Of a DNA stretch of 34,872 nt, positions 15,707-23,421 are shown one piece after another. The stretch's first letter is position 1. Each line of letters starts with the position of its first letter. This DNA comes from Cymbomonas tetramitiformis. Its lineage: Eukaryota > Chlorophyta > Pyramimonadophyceae > Pyramimonadales > Pyramimonadaceae. A program made the position numbers and the translations under genes. Location of the stretch: assembly GCA_001247695.2 (NCBI GenBank), contig LGRX02031231.1, positions 1 through 34,872 on the forward strand. The letters are read 5' to 3'. Under the pieces are notes generated by a model. It had not been told where the DNA came from. It did no database searches and was given only the letters and a program-made list of their open reading frames with translations.

Positions 15707-16294
15707 ATGTTAGACTTAACAAAAATAATCATTATTACACAATCGTGTCTTGGTTATCGAATGTATAGACACAATGCATTACAATATAATTTAAATCATA
15801 TGTATAACAATCCGTTCATAGCAGTCAATATACGTCTACAAGACTTTCTAAAACTTATCATGAACTTCGATACAATTCGAAAAACGGATCCATCGTGTTC
15901 AATTTCAAACAATACTGTGTGGTCAAATCAATCAGGGCCTGTTGTGAAAATTCAAGATGTCCATATCGATTTCCCACATGAATATCATAATGACGTATCA
16001 ATAACTCTTGAAAAGTTCAAAAGAAGATCGACAAGAATGAATAACATACTCGAACATACAAATAAAGTATTTTTCGTTATTCTTTTACAAAATACAAATG
16101 ATATTCAATTGTTTAATGAATATTATTGTAAGTTCAGTAAACATTTTATATTCATATGTATAACACCACCTAGACATTCGCAATTGATACAGAAAGCTGA
16201 CAATGTACACGTATTTTGTAAAAAGGCAAGCGGTGCTGAAAAACAATTAGGTATACTGTTGATACATAATTATCGAAAACTATTTCAAATCTAA
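15707..16294 (+). CDS. DUF1919-like protein
   Basis: A 195-residue protein. The N-terminus (IIIITQSCLGYRMYRHNALQYN ... NPFIAVNIRLQDFLKLIMNF) and the middle (KIQDVHIDFPHEYHNDVSITLEKFKRRSTRMN) follow the order of DUF1919 proteins, which have an 'I-x-S-x-x-C-x-G' start, an 'SPF/NPF' segment, a strand reading 'DVxIxFxHY' and a 'W-x-R-R-x-x-R-x-N' helix. DUF1919 genes usually sit in polysaccharide loci and are thought to act in glycan decoration; the reaction is not established. Two glycosyltransferase-like genes follow downstream, which supports a glycan role. The 3' end overlaps the decayed RNase T2 gene on the other strand. Assignment is from memory of the family pattern. Confidence 0.55.
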   Translation: MLDLTKIIIITQSCLGYRMYRHNALQYNLNHMYNNPFIAVNIRLQDFLKLIMNFDTIRKTDPSCSISNNTVWSNQSGPVVKIQDVHIDFPHEYHNDVSITLEKFKRRSTRMNNILEHTNKVFFVILLQNTNDIQLFNEYYCKFSKHFIFICITPPRHSQLIQKADNVHVFCKKASGAEKQLGILLIHNYRKLFQI

Positions 16295-16688
16295 ATCAAT
16301 TGGTAGTTTTGCTTTATGATCTTTGAATATTTTCCAAATTGTTTTTGAATCTATAACTTCATGATACAATTTCAAAGTCAAATTAAAATATCTAAATTCG
16401 TTCCATGTTTTTTTCCATTAATGTTCCCAGAATGATTGATTATCACCGGTATCGAAAAAGCTAATGTTTATCGAGATCGTCTTTTATTGATCCCGACGAG
16501 TTTATATCAAATGTAACTTCTTTACAAAAAGAAGGATAATCTTTCAAAGTATATTGCGGTCACAGTCCATGAATAATCCATTGATTGTTTTCAAGAATTA
16601 ATGATAAATAATAAAATCGATCGTCATTTTTAAAAAATAATTGATGATACTTTTTATAAAAGGTACTAACATAGTATACATGCCGATA
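16280..16688 (-). pseudogene. Decayed RNase T2 gene
   Basis: On the minus strand the translated frames reproduce the two active-site blocks of RNase T2 in the right order but broken. Block I reads WIIHGL at 16580-16563 and is followed by an in-frame TGA (16562-16560), where the family has Trp. A segment ending PSFCKE then continues in the same frame. After a frameshift near 16470, block II reads SFWEH (16435-16421), with a TAA at 16420-16418 where the family has Glu. The expected Lys-His-Gly-Thr-Cys part is also degraded. A clean C-terminal stretch (YFNLTLKLYHEV) runs to a TAG at 16280. At least two stops and one shift mean no active enzyme. It lies directly after, and in frame with, the stop of the 114-residue gene at 16689. 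Confidence 0.75.
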
Positions 16689-17033
16689 TCAAATCAATAT
16701 TGAAACGCTGTCATCTTTTTCATATGATTGCCACATATATCCTTCAGAGAATCCATCTTCGCCTAAAATACTTTCAGGGTCCCACCACAACCATCGACCA
16801 TGGCATGATTTCAATATTTTATTATGTTGATATTCGTCAATTTCAAATTTCTCCCATTCGTTGATATAATCTGATATATCACCATCTACATTGGTCCAGT
16901 ATACATGTTTTAAGTCATCATGAGCAGATAATAATTGATTATGTTCATTCATGATCGAAATCGTATTGTCATCATTATGTATCATATAAACGTCGATAAG
17001 TGTGTCGATTACGTGAAGTTGTATTTTGAGCAT
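16689..17033 (-). CDS. Hypothetical acidic protein
   Basis: A 114-residue protein, acidic and Trp-rich (EWEKFEID, GRWLWWDPESILGEDGF, GYMWQSYEKDD). No domain is recognised. Translation beyond its stop runs straight into the RNase T2 remnant in the same frame, which could be chance or a sign that the region was once one longer gene. It starts 32 nt after the end of the glycosyltransferase-like gene, in the same direction. Function unknown. Confidence 0.5.
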   Translation of the reverse strand: MLKIQLHVIDTLIDVYMIHNDDNTISIMNEHNQLLSAHDDLKHVYWTNVDGDISDYINEWEKFEIDEYQHNKILKSCHGRWLWWDPESILGEDGFSEGYMWQSYEKDDSVSILI

Positions 17034-17065
17034 TTTGAATTCAAGACTACTTGTCTTTATGTTGA

Positions 17066-17809
17066 TTATGTTCTTCTAACGAAGGCGTTGCCGGTTAATC
17101 TTTTCATTTCATGTTTGGGTAAGTTTCGATATTTCAGACTGTCTCCAATACAGTGGTAAATTACATCCTCGTGTCTTCTAAAAGAATTTATTTCATTCTC
17201 AACATATATATAATATGGGTTTATTAGATATAACTCCATGTATTTTCTAGGAAGTATTGCTCCGAAGTCTATATGATCTCCTAAAGGAATTATCAGTTTT
17301 TCATTTGTATTATATACGTATTTTGTAAACTCTACATCAGGTCTACAATAGATTATATAATCGTATTCTTTTCCATATTGCATTTCTTTTTTTATTACAG
17401 ATTCTGCACAATACTTCATGTTTTCACTTGCTTTCAAAAACCGAGATAGAATCAAATAAGGTTCATCTTCATAGTTTTCTATTCTTTTTTGAAAAAATCC
17501 GGTATACATTTTCTTATTTTTAATTCTTGATAAAACATCTTTTTTTGAAACATTGACATCCTCTACTATTTCAATTAGTTTTATAGAATACTCTTTGAAC
17601 ATGTTTTCTATTATGTTTTTATCTACAGTTTCTGTTATATACTTGTTGAAGTTTAAACTATCATTTTTTTTCAGATACAGATATATATCTGTTTTTTCAG
17701 AATCTAATCCACAGCCTCCAAATGAATCTATAAGATACTTCTTTATAGTTTGATGATATTTTGGAAACGTTCTTATTAATCCAGTAATACATATTGCTAC
17801 TTTTGTCAT
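17066..17809 (-). CDS. Glycosyltransferase-like protein
   Basis: A 247-residue protein. The N-terminus VAICITGLIRTFPKYHQTI matches a 'CxxGxxRTF' nucleotide-sugar-binding start seen in uncharacterised glycosyltransferase-like proteins of algae and giant viruses. YDYIIYCRPDVEF (about 149-161) provides the D-x-E/D-like element expected for metal and sugar-nucleotide binding. Conserved-looking segments follow (HIDFGAILPRKYMELY, SFRRHEDVIYHCI). There is no signal peptide, so it is probably cytosolic. It could modify virion or fibre glycans. It is head-to-head with the gene at 17832, separated by 22 AT-rich bases that probably serve both. Confidence 0.6.
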   Translation of the reverse strand: MTKVAICITGLIRTFPKYHQTIKKYLIDSFGGCGLDSEKTDIYLYLKKNDSLNFNKYITETVDKNIIENMFKEYSIKLIEIVEDVNVSKKDVLSRIKNKKMYTGFFQKRIENYEDEPYLILSRFLKASENMKYCAESVIKKEMQYGKEYDYIIYCRPDVEFTKYVYNTNEKLIIPLGDHIDFGAILPRKYMELYLINPYYIYVENEINSFRRHEDVIYHCIGDSLKYRNLPKHEMKRLTGNAFVRRT

Positions 17810-17831
17810 TATTAATATATGTATTATAATA

Positions 17832-18743
17832 ATGATATATCCTATTCAATATGCTATACCAAATAGTAAAATTGTGGACTCGGTCCCAGAAAAAGAAAGA
17901 TATCTGGCGACCGTAATACCCGGGAAATTAGATACATATATTTTTACAAATGAAAAAGAGTATCACAAAGATTATCAAAAATCAATATTCGCGATCACTC
18001 ACAAAAAATGTGGTTGGGATTGCATGCGACATTATGAAATTTTGGCGAATGGATGTATACCCGTTTTCAAAGATCTGTGTCAATGTCCACATAATATCAT
18101 GACATTGTTTCCGAAAGAATACGTCATCGATTTACAATGTTTATATAAAAATGACAACTTAATTCTTAATAAAAATGAATACAAACTGCATATTGAATAT
18201 CTATTAAATTATACAAGACAATATTTGTCAACAGAATATCTTGCAAAATATGTACTTGAAAAATCAAACAATCAAAAATGCACTCGTATATTAATACTAA
18301 CTACGAGAACCGGTGCGGAGTATCTGAAAGATATGTTGATAATCGGATTCAAGGAATTACTTAAAATGAATTGTCATGATTTCCCCTTGAACGAGTACAT
18401 TTATCAAGGATATAATTTGAAACATTATAATAAAAAACAAAAAAAACAAAATAGGATCATGACCGTCGCTCATTCGTTAGATCCTCTATTACAAATTAAA
18501 TTGTCAGAAAATCAAATCATAAGTAATATAAAAAATAAACATTACGATGTTATACTTTATCCAGATATTTGCTGGACAAATGGAAAACTACCTTATTATG
18601 ATCTAGTTAAAGAACGATATGACAATTCTAAAATCGTATTAGTTTGTGGCATGGATGGTTTTGATCATAAATGTCCATTTGCTAAGAGTCATGAAAATCA
18701 TACTCTTTTTGTAAGAGAACTGTATCCAGAGTTATATTCTTGA
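17832..18743 (+). CDS. Putative glycosyltransferase (exostosin-like motif)
   Basis: A 303-residue protein. The segment THKKCGWDCMRHYEILANGCIPVFKDLCQCPHNIM (about 56-90; cited in two parts: KKCGWDCMRHYEILANG and CIPVFKDLCQCP) has the 'W-D-x-x-R-H-Y-E-I-x-A-x-G-x-I-P' layout of exostosin-type and related glycosyltransferases, where the Arg and Glu contact the nucleotide sugar. A second domain from about residue 150 begins with a strand-loop-helix (RILILTTRTGAEYLKDML) resembling a Rossmann unit. Pairing with the divergent glycosyltransferase-like gene and the DUF1919-like gene suggests a viral glycan pathway. The end overlaps the convergent gene at 18698 by 46 nt. Confidence 0.6.
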   Translation: MIYPIQYAIPNSKIVDSVPEKERYLATVIPGKLDTYIFTNEKEYHKDYQKSIFAITHKKCGWDCMRHYEILANGCIPVFKDLCQCPHNIMTLFPKEYVIDLQCLYKNDNLILNKNEYKLHIEYLLNYTRQYLSTEYLAKYVLEKSNNQKCTRILILTTRTGAEYLKDMLIIGFKELLKMNCHDFPLNEYIYQGYNLKHYNKKQKKQNRIMTVAHSLDPLLQIKLSENQIISNIKNKHYDVILYPDICWTNGKLPYYDLVKERYDNSKIVLVCGMDGFDHKCPFAKSHENHTLFVRELYPELYS

Positions 18744-19150
18744 TATTCGCATTTATTTAAAAAGTCGTGATAATATTGTATTCTTTCTTGTATATCAGGT
18801 GGTTCCATAATAATTACGCTTAGCATCTGTTGAAATGCTAATAACAATTTATCTATTATTATATTCCATTTATCAATTAATGTTGGATGCCAAGAATTGA
18901 CATGTAAATTTTTATAATTACTTATTTCTCGTATCAATTTTCCAAGAATGTTCAATTCCTTGTTGTACAGTTTTTCATTCATCGCGATTTTATTAAAATT
19001 ACATTTTTCAATTAGATTTTTCTTCTCAGATAGTTTTGAATGGATCGAAATGATCAAGTTCATGACTTGTATCAAACAATCAAATTTTCTCATGATACAA
19101 ATTTGAATTTGATTTCTTTCGTCGTTCATCAATTTAAATGTATGCTCCAT
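18698..19150 (-). CDS. Helical hypothetical protein
   Basis: A 150-residue protein predicted to be nearly all helical, with coiled-coil potential in residues 20-75 (LIISIHSKLSEKKNLIEK; LNILGKLIREISNYKN). No motif is recognised. It is convergent and overlapping at its 3' end with the glycosyltransferase gene, and its start overlaps the divergent lipase start by 13 nt, so both must share regulatory DNA within each other's 5' ends. Confidence 0.5.
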   Translation of the reverse strand: MEHTFKLMNDERNQIQICIMRKFDCLIQVMNLIISIHSKLSEKKNLIEKCNFNKIAMNEKLYNKELNILGKLIREISNYKNLHVNSWHPTLIDKWNIIIDKLLLAFQQMLSVIIMEPPDIQERIQYYHDFLNKCEYQEYNSGYSSLTKRV

Positions 19151-19302
19151 ATATTTTTATATTGATTTTATTTTATATGTTTCAGGCATCCATTTTGAGA
19201 ACGATAAAAGATTGTTCAAAATGCGTTACTATGGCACATCAGCACCAAATATTATACGAAATCGTATATAGAGAATCAAAACCAACAATCGTATCTTTTG
19301 CT
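19138..19302 (+). pseudogene. Class 3 lipase, 5' fragment (interrupted)
   Basis: The first 55 codons of a lipase: a hydrophobic N-terminus (YIFILILFYMF, a possible signal or anchor), then SILRTIKDCSKCVTMAHQHQ and KPTIVSFA, which corresponds to the strand ending in the family's oxyanion-region 'F-x-G-S/T'. The coding sense then stops and is resumed at 21517 with GSKTYQDW in the same frame. An alternative start is the ATG at 19177. The gene is split by the element at 19303-21516. Confidence 0.7.
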
Positions 19303-21516
19303 GAAATCTGTATAGGCAGCCCTGACCGGGAGTCCCGGTGCAGGCCCCTATGACAGATTCCTAGGACCAACACTGGACTGCTGACTGATCTGTAGGTTCG
19401 TACTGTGACACACGCTGTGTCACAGGTAGGCTAGACACCGAGACCGTCCGAGACCGTTCCGGGTATATCTAGCTTAGGGTTTATTTATCTTAGACAGTTT
19501 ATCCACACGAGTACGGGACTTTCTGATATCTAGTGTACTTGGATATTCCGGTAGGTCGTGGCCCCATCCACGTTTTCATTCCACTTGCTATCTTGGCCAT
19601 GATTGGCTAAGCAGCCGCTTGAAGAGGTGGTGCGCACTTGCGCGTTTGGGTGCGACTAGGATTTGGACATGATTTTACGGTAGACGTCTTTTGCGGCTGC
19701 GAGTCATGGGCACCGCGCGTTGCTATTGCTCGGTTGTGGCAATGTTCATTTACGTTGTTTTACCTGCCCTGATCCCGCTGGTTTACGTATTTTGGGCTGG
19801 TGCTCCGGACGCCTTCGACCACATCGACATTTGCAAGTGCCCCACGCTCTTTTCGCCGTTCCGCACGTTCTGCCGTTGCGTCATCCCTCCATTTCCGCCA
19901 CAACGCCCAAGCGTGCTACCGCGCATCATCTTTTCTCTGGCTTTCAGAAGAATGGCGACATCTACACGAGCTCGTAAACGCCTATTGAAGGACTCCGACC
20001 TGGACGCCTCTATACGGCTTTTGGATGCGGTTCGGGACACTCCGACCGCTAGCACTCCACCTGTGGTGCCCCCTGCTGTTTCCAGCAACTCCGACACCGC
20101 TGTCGCGTTGCGGAAACATCTTGTTGACCAGCACGCCGCTGTTGACGTGGTCTACAAGGGGAGGTTGCATCGGGCTTGGGCCAAGGGTATCCGCGAGGAT
20201 ATCCTTGGTTCCAAGAAACATCATTATCGTGGCACTGACGACACCGACCGTCTCTCCGAGTTGGTGGTGCAGCTTCGGACCGAGTTTGAGTCCGCTGGGC
20301 TGGACTTGACCCCCTTTGACCTCGACGACCCCGCCTCTCTGGTTATCGAGAAGGTGAATGGGCTCCTCTATGACGTCTTGGCCCTCGTCGTGGAGCGGAA
20401 CTCTGTGGCCGACACCTGGCTTCGGGGTACGGACTCTTCGGCTGACCGAGATGGACGTCGTGCCCTCATCGACATCATCAAGGGGAGCGTGCCGACAGTC
20501 CTTCGCGAGAGCCACCAGCAGGAGCATGCGGCGCTTCGTTATCCCGCAGGCGTTGACCCGCAGCCGATCTTGGCTCGTGAGCAACGTCTGGTGCGGGATA
20601 ACCGCGCTCCTGACTGGCAGCCCACCGACGAGACCCGTAAGCTGTCACTCTACAACCGCCTCGACCCGATCTTCTACGCGGCGGTGAAGGTGCGTTATCC
20701 GCTTGCGGGTGACCTCGGCGGAGTCACTCTCCGCTCGCTGCAGGCTCTCGTCGTGGCCATCTTCCAGGCATGGGCGCAGTCGGACGAGGGGGCGTCGGCG
20801 CGTGAGAAGCAGACACTGGGGACGGGCGGTAAGCCCTCTGCGCTTATCACGTCGTCTGAGTACGCCGTTCTGCTCGAGGAGATTGCGGCCTTGAAGGCCT
20901 TGGTGCGAGGTGGCCGTGCGGGCGGGGGACAGCAGCCGCAGCCGCAGCATCGGGGGAAGCAGCATCCGAGGGGGTTTCGCGTGGGTGCAGGCAACCCCCC
21001 CGCGGTCGGCTTCGACCGCGACAGCATGAAGGCCAAGCCGCTGTGCCACCGCTGCCGCAAGGCCGGTAAGGGAGAGGTGTATCACCCGTATCGCGACTGC
21101 CCGCTTGGCGGTCGCCAACACTCACCGGCCACGGCCGCGGCTTTCTGCATTCCCATTGAGCAGGAGGACGCGGAGGGCCTGCACGCATTGGCACTCGTGC
21201 AGGTCTTCCAGGACGCGGCGGACAGTGGACCGGAGGCCTTCTCGCATGCGGCGTTGGCGTATGGTCCGCCCGCGGTGCTCTCCGCGGACGGCGTCGGTGG
21301 GATCGACGTGGCGGCCTACGGATTCAGCGTACCGCCTCCGCCTTCTGGCGGGACCGACGACGAGGACATCTTGCGGCGGCTTGATGCCCTCACCTCTGAG
21401 GTTCAGGCCGCCCAAGAGCAGGTACATTACACCCACGCATCCTTTGTTCCTGGGAGTGCGGTTGAGGAGCATGCATCGGCTTTGGTGTGTGGCCCTGCCG
21501 CTGCGGCGGGGATCAT
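19303..21516 (+). mobile_element. GC-rich gag-bearing element inserted in lipase gene
   Basis: About 2.2 kb of strongly GC-rich DNA in otherwise AT-rich sequence, placed exactly between two halves of one lipase gene. The first 390 bases (19303-19690) are a non-coding leader with a 10-bp-stem hairpin at 19403-19425 and a GAGACCG direct repeat near 19439. The remainder carries one gag-like ORF. No protease, integrase, reverse transcriptase or transposase is visible. The right end gives no obvious LTR copy of the left end. The borders resemble TG...CA with an imperfect TGAAATC/TGGATC flank, but no clean target duplication is visible. It is likely a truncated or non-autonomous retrotransposon from the host genome. 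Exact ends are uncertain by several bases. Confidence 0.7.
19403..19425. repeat. Hairpin in leader of inserted element
   Basis: CTGTGACACA and TGTGTCACAG form a perfect 10-bp stem around a CGC loop. It could be a transcript structure (packaging or dimerisation signal) or an inverted repeat of the element. Confidence 0.6.
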
Positions 21517-21619
21517 GGATCGAAAACATACCAAGATTGGATGTACAATTTTCAATGTTATTCACATTCAGAAAACACTAAAATACATTCGGGTTTATAC
21601 AAAAGATACAAAGAACTAA
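19952..21619 (+). CDS. Gag-like protein of inserted element
   Basis: The frame is open from 19691, but the ATG at 19952 (MATSTRARKRLLKDSDL) is the likelier start. This leaves about 520 residues of element-encoded sequence before it runs into lipase DNA out of frame. The N-terminal half is helical and charged (residues up to about 270 of this form). A leucine-zipper-like helix follows (SEYAVLLEEIAALKALV), then an Arg/Gly/Gln-rich linker. Next is a zinc-knuckle-like C-x2-C-x9-H-x4-C (CHRCRKAGKGEVYHPYRDC, 21043-21099). This order resembles gag of LTR or DIRS retroelements: capsid helices, then a nucleic-acid-binding knuckle. The codon use is GC-rich, unlike all neighbours, consistent with transfer from a GC-rich host. 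No pol follows. Family (copia, gypsy, DIRS) not resolved. Confidence 0.6.
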   Translation: MATSTRARKRLLKDSDLDASIRLLDAVRDTPTASTPPVVPPAVSSNSDTAVALRKHLVDQHAAVDVVYKGRLHRAWAKGIREDILGSKKHHYRGTDDTDRLSELVVQLRTEFESAGLDLTPFDLDDPASLVIEKVNGLLYDVLALVVERNSVADTWLRGTDSSADRDGRRALIDIIKGSVPTVLRESHQQEHAALRYPAGVDPQPILAREQRLVRDNRAPDWQPTDETRKLSLYNRLDPIFYAAVKVRYPLAGDLGGVTLRSLQALVVAIFQAWAQSDEGASAREKQTLGTGGKPSALITSSEYAVLLEEIAALKALVRGGRAGGGQQPQPQHRGKQHPRGFRVGAGNPPAVGFDRDSMKAKPLCHRCRKAGKGEVYHPYRDCPLGGRQHSPATAAAFCIPIEQEDAEGLHALALVQVFQDAADSGPEAFSHAALAYGPPAVLSADGVGGIDVAAYGFSVPPPPSGGTDDEDILRRLDALTSEVQAAQEQVHYTHASFVPGSAVEEHASALVCGPAAAAGIMDRKHTKIGCTIFNVIHIQKTLKYIRVYTKDTKN

Positions 21620-22017
21620 GTGAAGATTTATTTGATTCCTTGAAAAATGAAGACCGACCGGTCATCTTCACAGGATATAGTTGCGGTGGTGTCATGGCCT
21701 GTTTAGCCGCTTTCGATTATCATAATACACATTCTTGTATCACTTTTGCGACTCCCAGTTTCGCTAATCACGAGTGGACTGAAGTATATATGAAAAAGGT
21801 TCCAGAAACGTATCGTGTTATATATAATGATGATCCTATTTCTAATCTCCCAATATCTTTTGAAAACGTCGGACATGTAATACATTTGAATGAAAATGAA
21901 TCAAAGATGATCACATTTTATCCTTATACAAACAAAAGTACAAACAATAATAAAGGTATCAGTTTCAATGTTAAAAATCATAACATGAAATTATATGAAA
22001 AATATTTTGATTCTTAA
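21517..22017 (+). pseudogene. Class 3 lipase, 3' fragment with catalytic residues
   Basis: Resumes the lipase at GSKTYQDWMYNFQ in the frame of the 5' fragment. The nucleophile elbow reads FTGYSCGGVMACLAA, a GxSxG with the catalytic Ser. Downstream, ITFATPSF and YNDDPISNLP contain the expected catalytic Asp. Either GHVIHL or, more likely, the His of NHNMKLYEKYF completes the triad. All catalytic residues are intact, so the gene was probably functional before the insertion. An ATG at 21507 within the element could in principle restart translation, but the product would lack the N-terminal strands. In the virus it would have hydrolysed host lipids or aided release; role inferred. Confidence 0.75.
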
Positions 22018-22646
22018 AGGGTCTCTTTGAAATCCATGTATGTCAATATCATATCCGTCACTTTTTTAAAAGCGAAGAATTGCACGGATCCAGAGTGATC
22101 AAAATGTATACTTTTTTTTATCTTCTTCTCAGGGTAAAGTTTTAAAGCTGCGATCCGGCCTCTCTTATTCACGAATGGTGCAATCATTCGATCGTATTTC
22201 TTTTTATGTTTGTGTATATAATCTTCCGTGAACTTCAAATAATTGTGAATCTTAGTACTTTTGAATCTTCCATTAATCAAACCGATATAATGTGCTTTGT
22301 AGGTAAAACAGATTATATCATTGATTTCTTTGATTTTTGTTTTGATGAAAATGTTCATCTCATTATCCGGAGTCTCCGACATTAGAATCGAATATTCATT
22401 TTGTATCTTTCCACTAAGCTTCATTTTATTATTGAACAATAATACACTCGTATTGTCATTTGTTTTAAAACTGATTGATCCGATTTGATACTTTTCAAAG
22501 TCGGTGATTTTGCATTGTAATAGTCCCGGTGGATGTGCGTATGCTTCCGGTATTTCTTTGCAGTGTGTCAAAAACTGACAAATTTCCTTCAAATCAAGAG
22601 TGTCAATTTCTACCATCGCTTGATACATGTCGATAGATAGACTCAT
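22014..22646 (-). CDS. Hypothetical protein, possible TBP-like fold
   Basis: A 210-residue protein. Two regions have a strand-turn-strand plus helix look: TSVLLFNNKMKLSGKI (about 66-81) and SIHFDHSGSVQFFAFKKVTDMIL (cited in part: SGSVQFFAFKKV, about 186-197). This recalls the duplicated saddle of TATA-binding proteins, including divergent TBP-like proteins of large viruses, with a 'I/L-F-x-N-G-K-x-x-x-S/T-G' signature. The second half matches poorly, so this is only a suggestion. Upstream there is a TATATAAGG box about 55 nt before the ATG. Its 3' end overlaps the lipase end by 4 nt. Confidence 0.5.
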   Translation of the reverse strand: MSLSIDMYQAMVEIDTLDLKEICQFLTHCKEIPEAYAHPPGLLQCKITDFEKYQIGSISFKTNDNTSVLLFNNKMKLSGKIQNEYSILMSETPDNEMNIFIKTKIKEINDIICFTYKAHYIGLINGRFKSTKIHNYLKFTEDYIHKHKKKYDRMIAPFVNKRGRIAALKLYPEKKIKKSIHFDHSGSVQFFAFKKVTDMILTYMDFKETL

Positions 22647-22700
22647 GGTTTGTTTTTACCGAATGGTTAAAAGAAATGAATTTACAACCTTATATAGGTT

Positions 22701-23366
22701 TCAAATGTAATAATTGATTGATTTCAAATCACGTTTGATATATCTTCGAGCGGTTGATCGATCTTTGAAAATCAATAACCAAACACATCTCCATCCAATC
22801 ACAGCGTGTGGTAGATTACCGACGATGTGTACTCGACCTTGTCTCATCAATCGTTTTATAAATTTGATTCGATGTTCATGGGCATTGGTTATATAATATG
22901 CAGGAACATGCACAGCTACAAAATATCTTGCATATTTCATAAGTATCGGTATCGCTAGATCTAAGATTGAAAACCACGGACTTGTTATGATCGCATCAAA
23001 CGATTCTCCAAACTGTTCATAGAACTCCGTGTCCAATGCGTTTTCATAAAAGTCATGTTCTCCGTGATGTTTACACAAATCGTTTGAAATGATCTGTATA
23101 TCTTTGAAATTATTTTTGATATATTTTGAAATCGTCCCCGTACCTCCAAAAGAATCGCATACATTAAATAATTCATTTGAATGAATGACTTTGAATAGTC
23201 GATCGATTTCTTCAAATGTGTTATGAACACATTCCGTGACCCCCGGAGTTCTATAGAATTTTTCATTGGATGGCAAACACATTGTGATCTCAGTGATGTG
23301 TTTCTTTTTCCAATCTCCAGGCATCTCCTTCATTAAAAAGTTTTCGACATCTTCTCTTGATTTCAT
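22701..23366 (-). CDS. Adenine-specific DNA methyltransferase-like protein
   Basis: A 221-residue protein. Motif I for SAM binding reads VCDSFGGTGTI (about 69-79), the D-P/S-F-x-G-x-G-T form of N6-adenine/N4-cytosine DNA methylases. The next strand IISNDL gives the ribose-binding Asp. The catalytic motif IV reads AIITSPWFSILD (about 125-136), a TSPW variant of (N/D/S)PP(Y/F/W) in which one Pro is absent, so activity needs caution. The C-terminal part (GNLPHAVIGWRCVWLLIF) fits the last strands. There is no separate target-recognition domain. Could protect viral DNA from the restriction-like nuclease at 14929-15630, or act alone. The gene lies between an unknown gene and the giant fibre gene, all on the minus strand. 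Confidence 0.7.
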   Translation of the reverse strand: MKSREDVENFLMKEMPGDWKKKHITEITMCLPSNEKFYRTPGVTECVHNTFEEIDRLFKVIHSNELFNVCDSFGGTGTISKYIKNNFKDIQIISNDLCKHHGEHDFYENALDTEFYEQFGESFDAIITSPWFSILDLAIPILMKYARYFVAVHVPAYYITNAHEHRIKFIKRLMRQGRVHIVGNLPHAVIGWRCVWLLIFKDRSTARRYIKRDLKSINYYI

Positions 23367-23421
23367 TTTTTTATCACAAGGAGATTTTTATTTAATCAAA
23401 AATAATAATATTAATAAGATC

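Noticed and set aside
19303..21516. Insert as an assembly chimera
   Set aside because: Both sides belong to the same lipase in the same frame, which a random chimeric join would not give; read mapping is still needed.
19783..21565. Several other-frame ORFs in the GC-rich insert (up to 200 residues)
   Set aside because: High GC makes stops rare; only the frame from 19952 shows a domain-like order and zinc knuckle.
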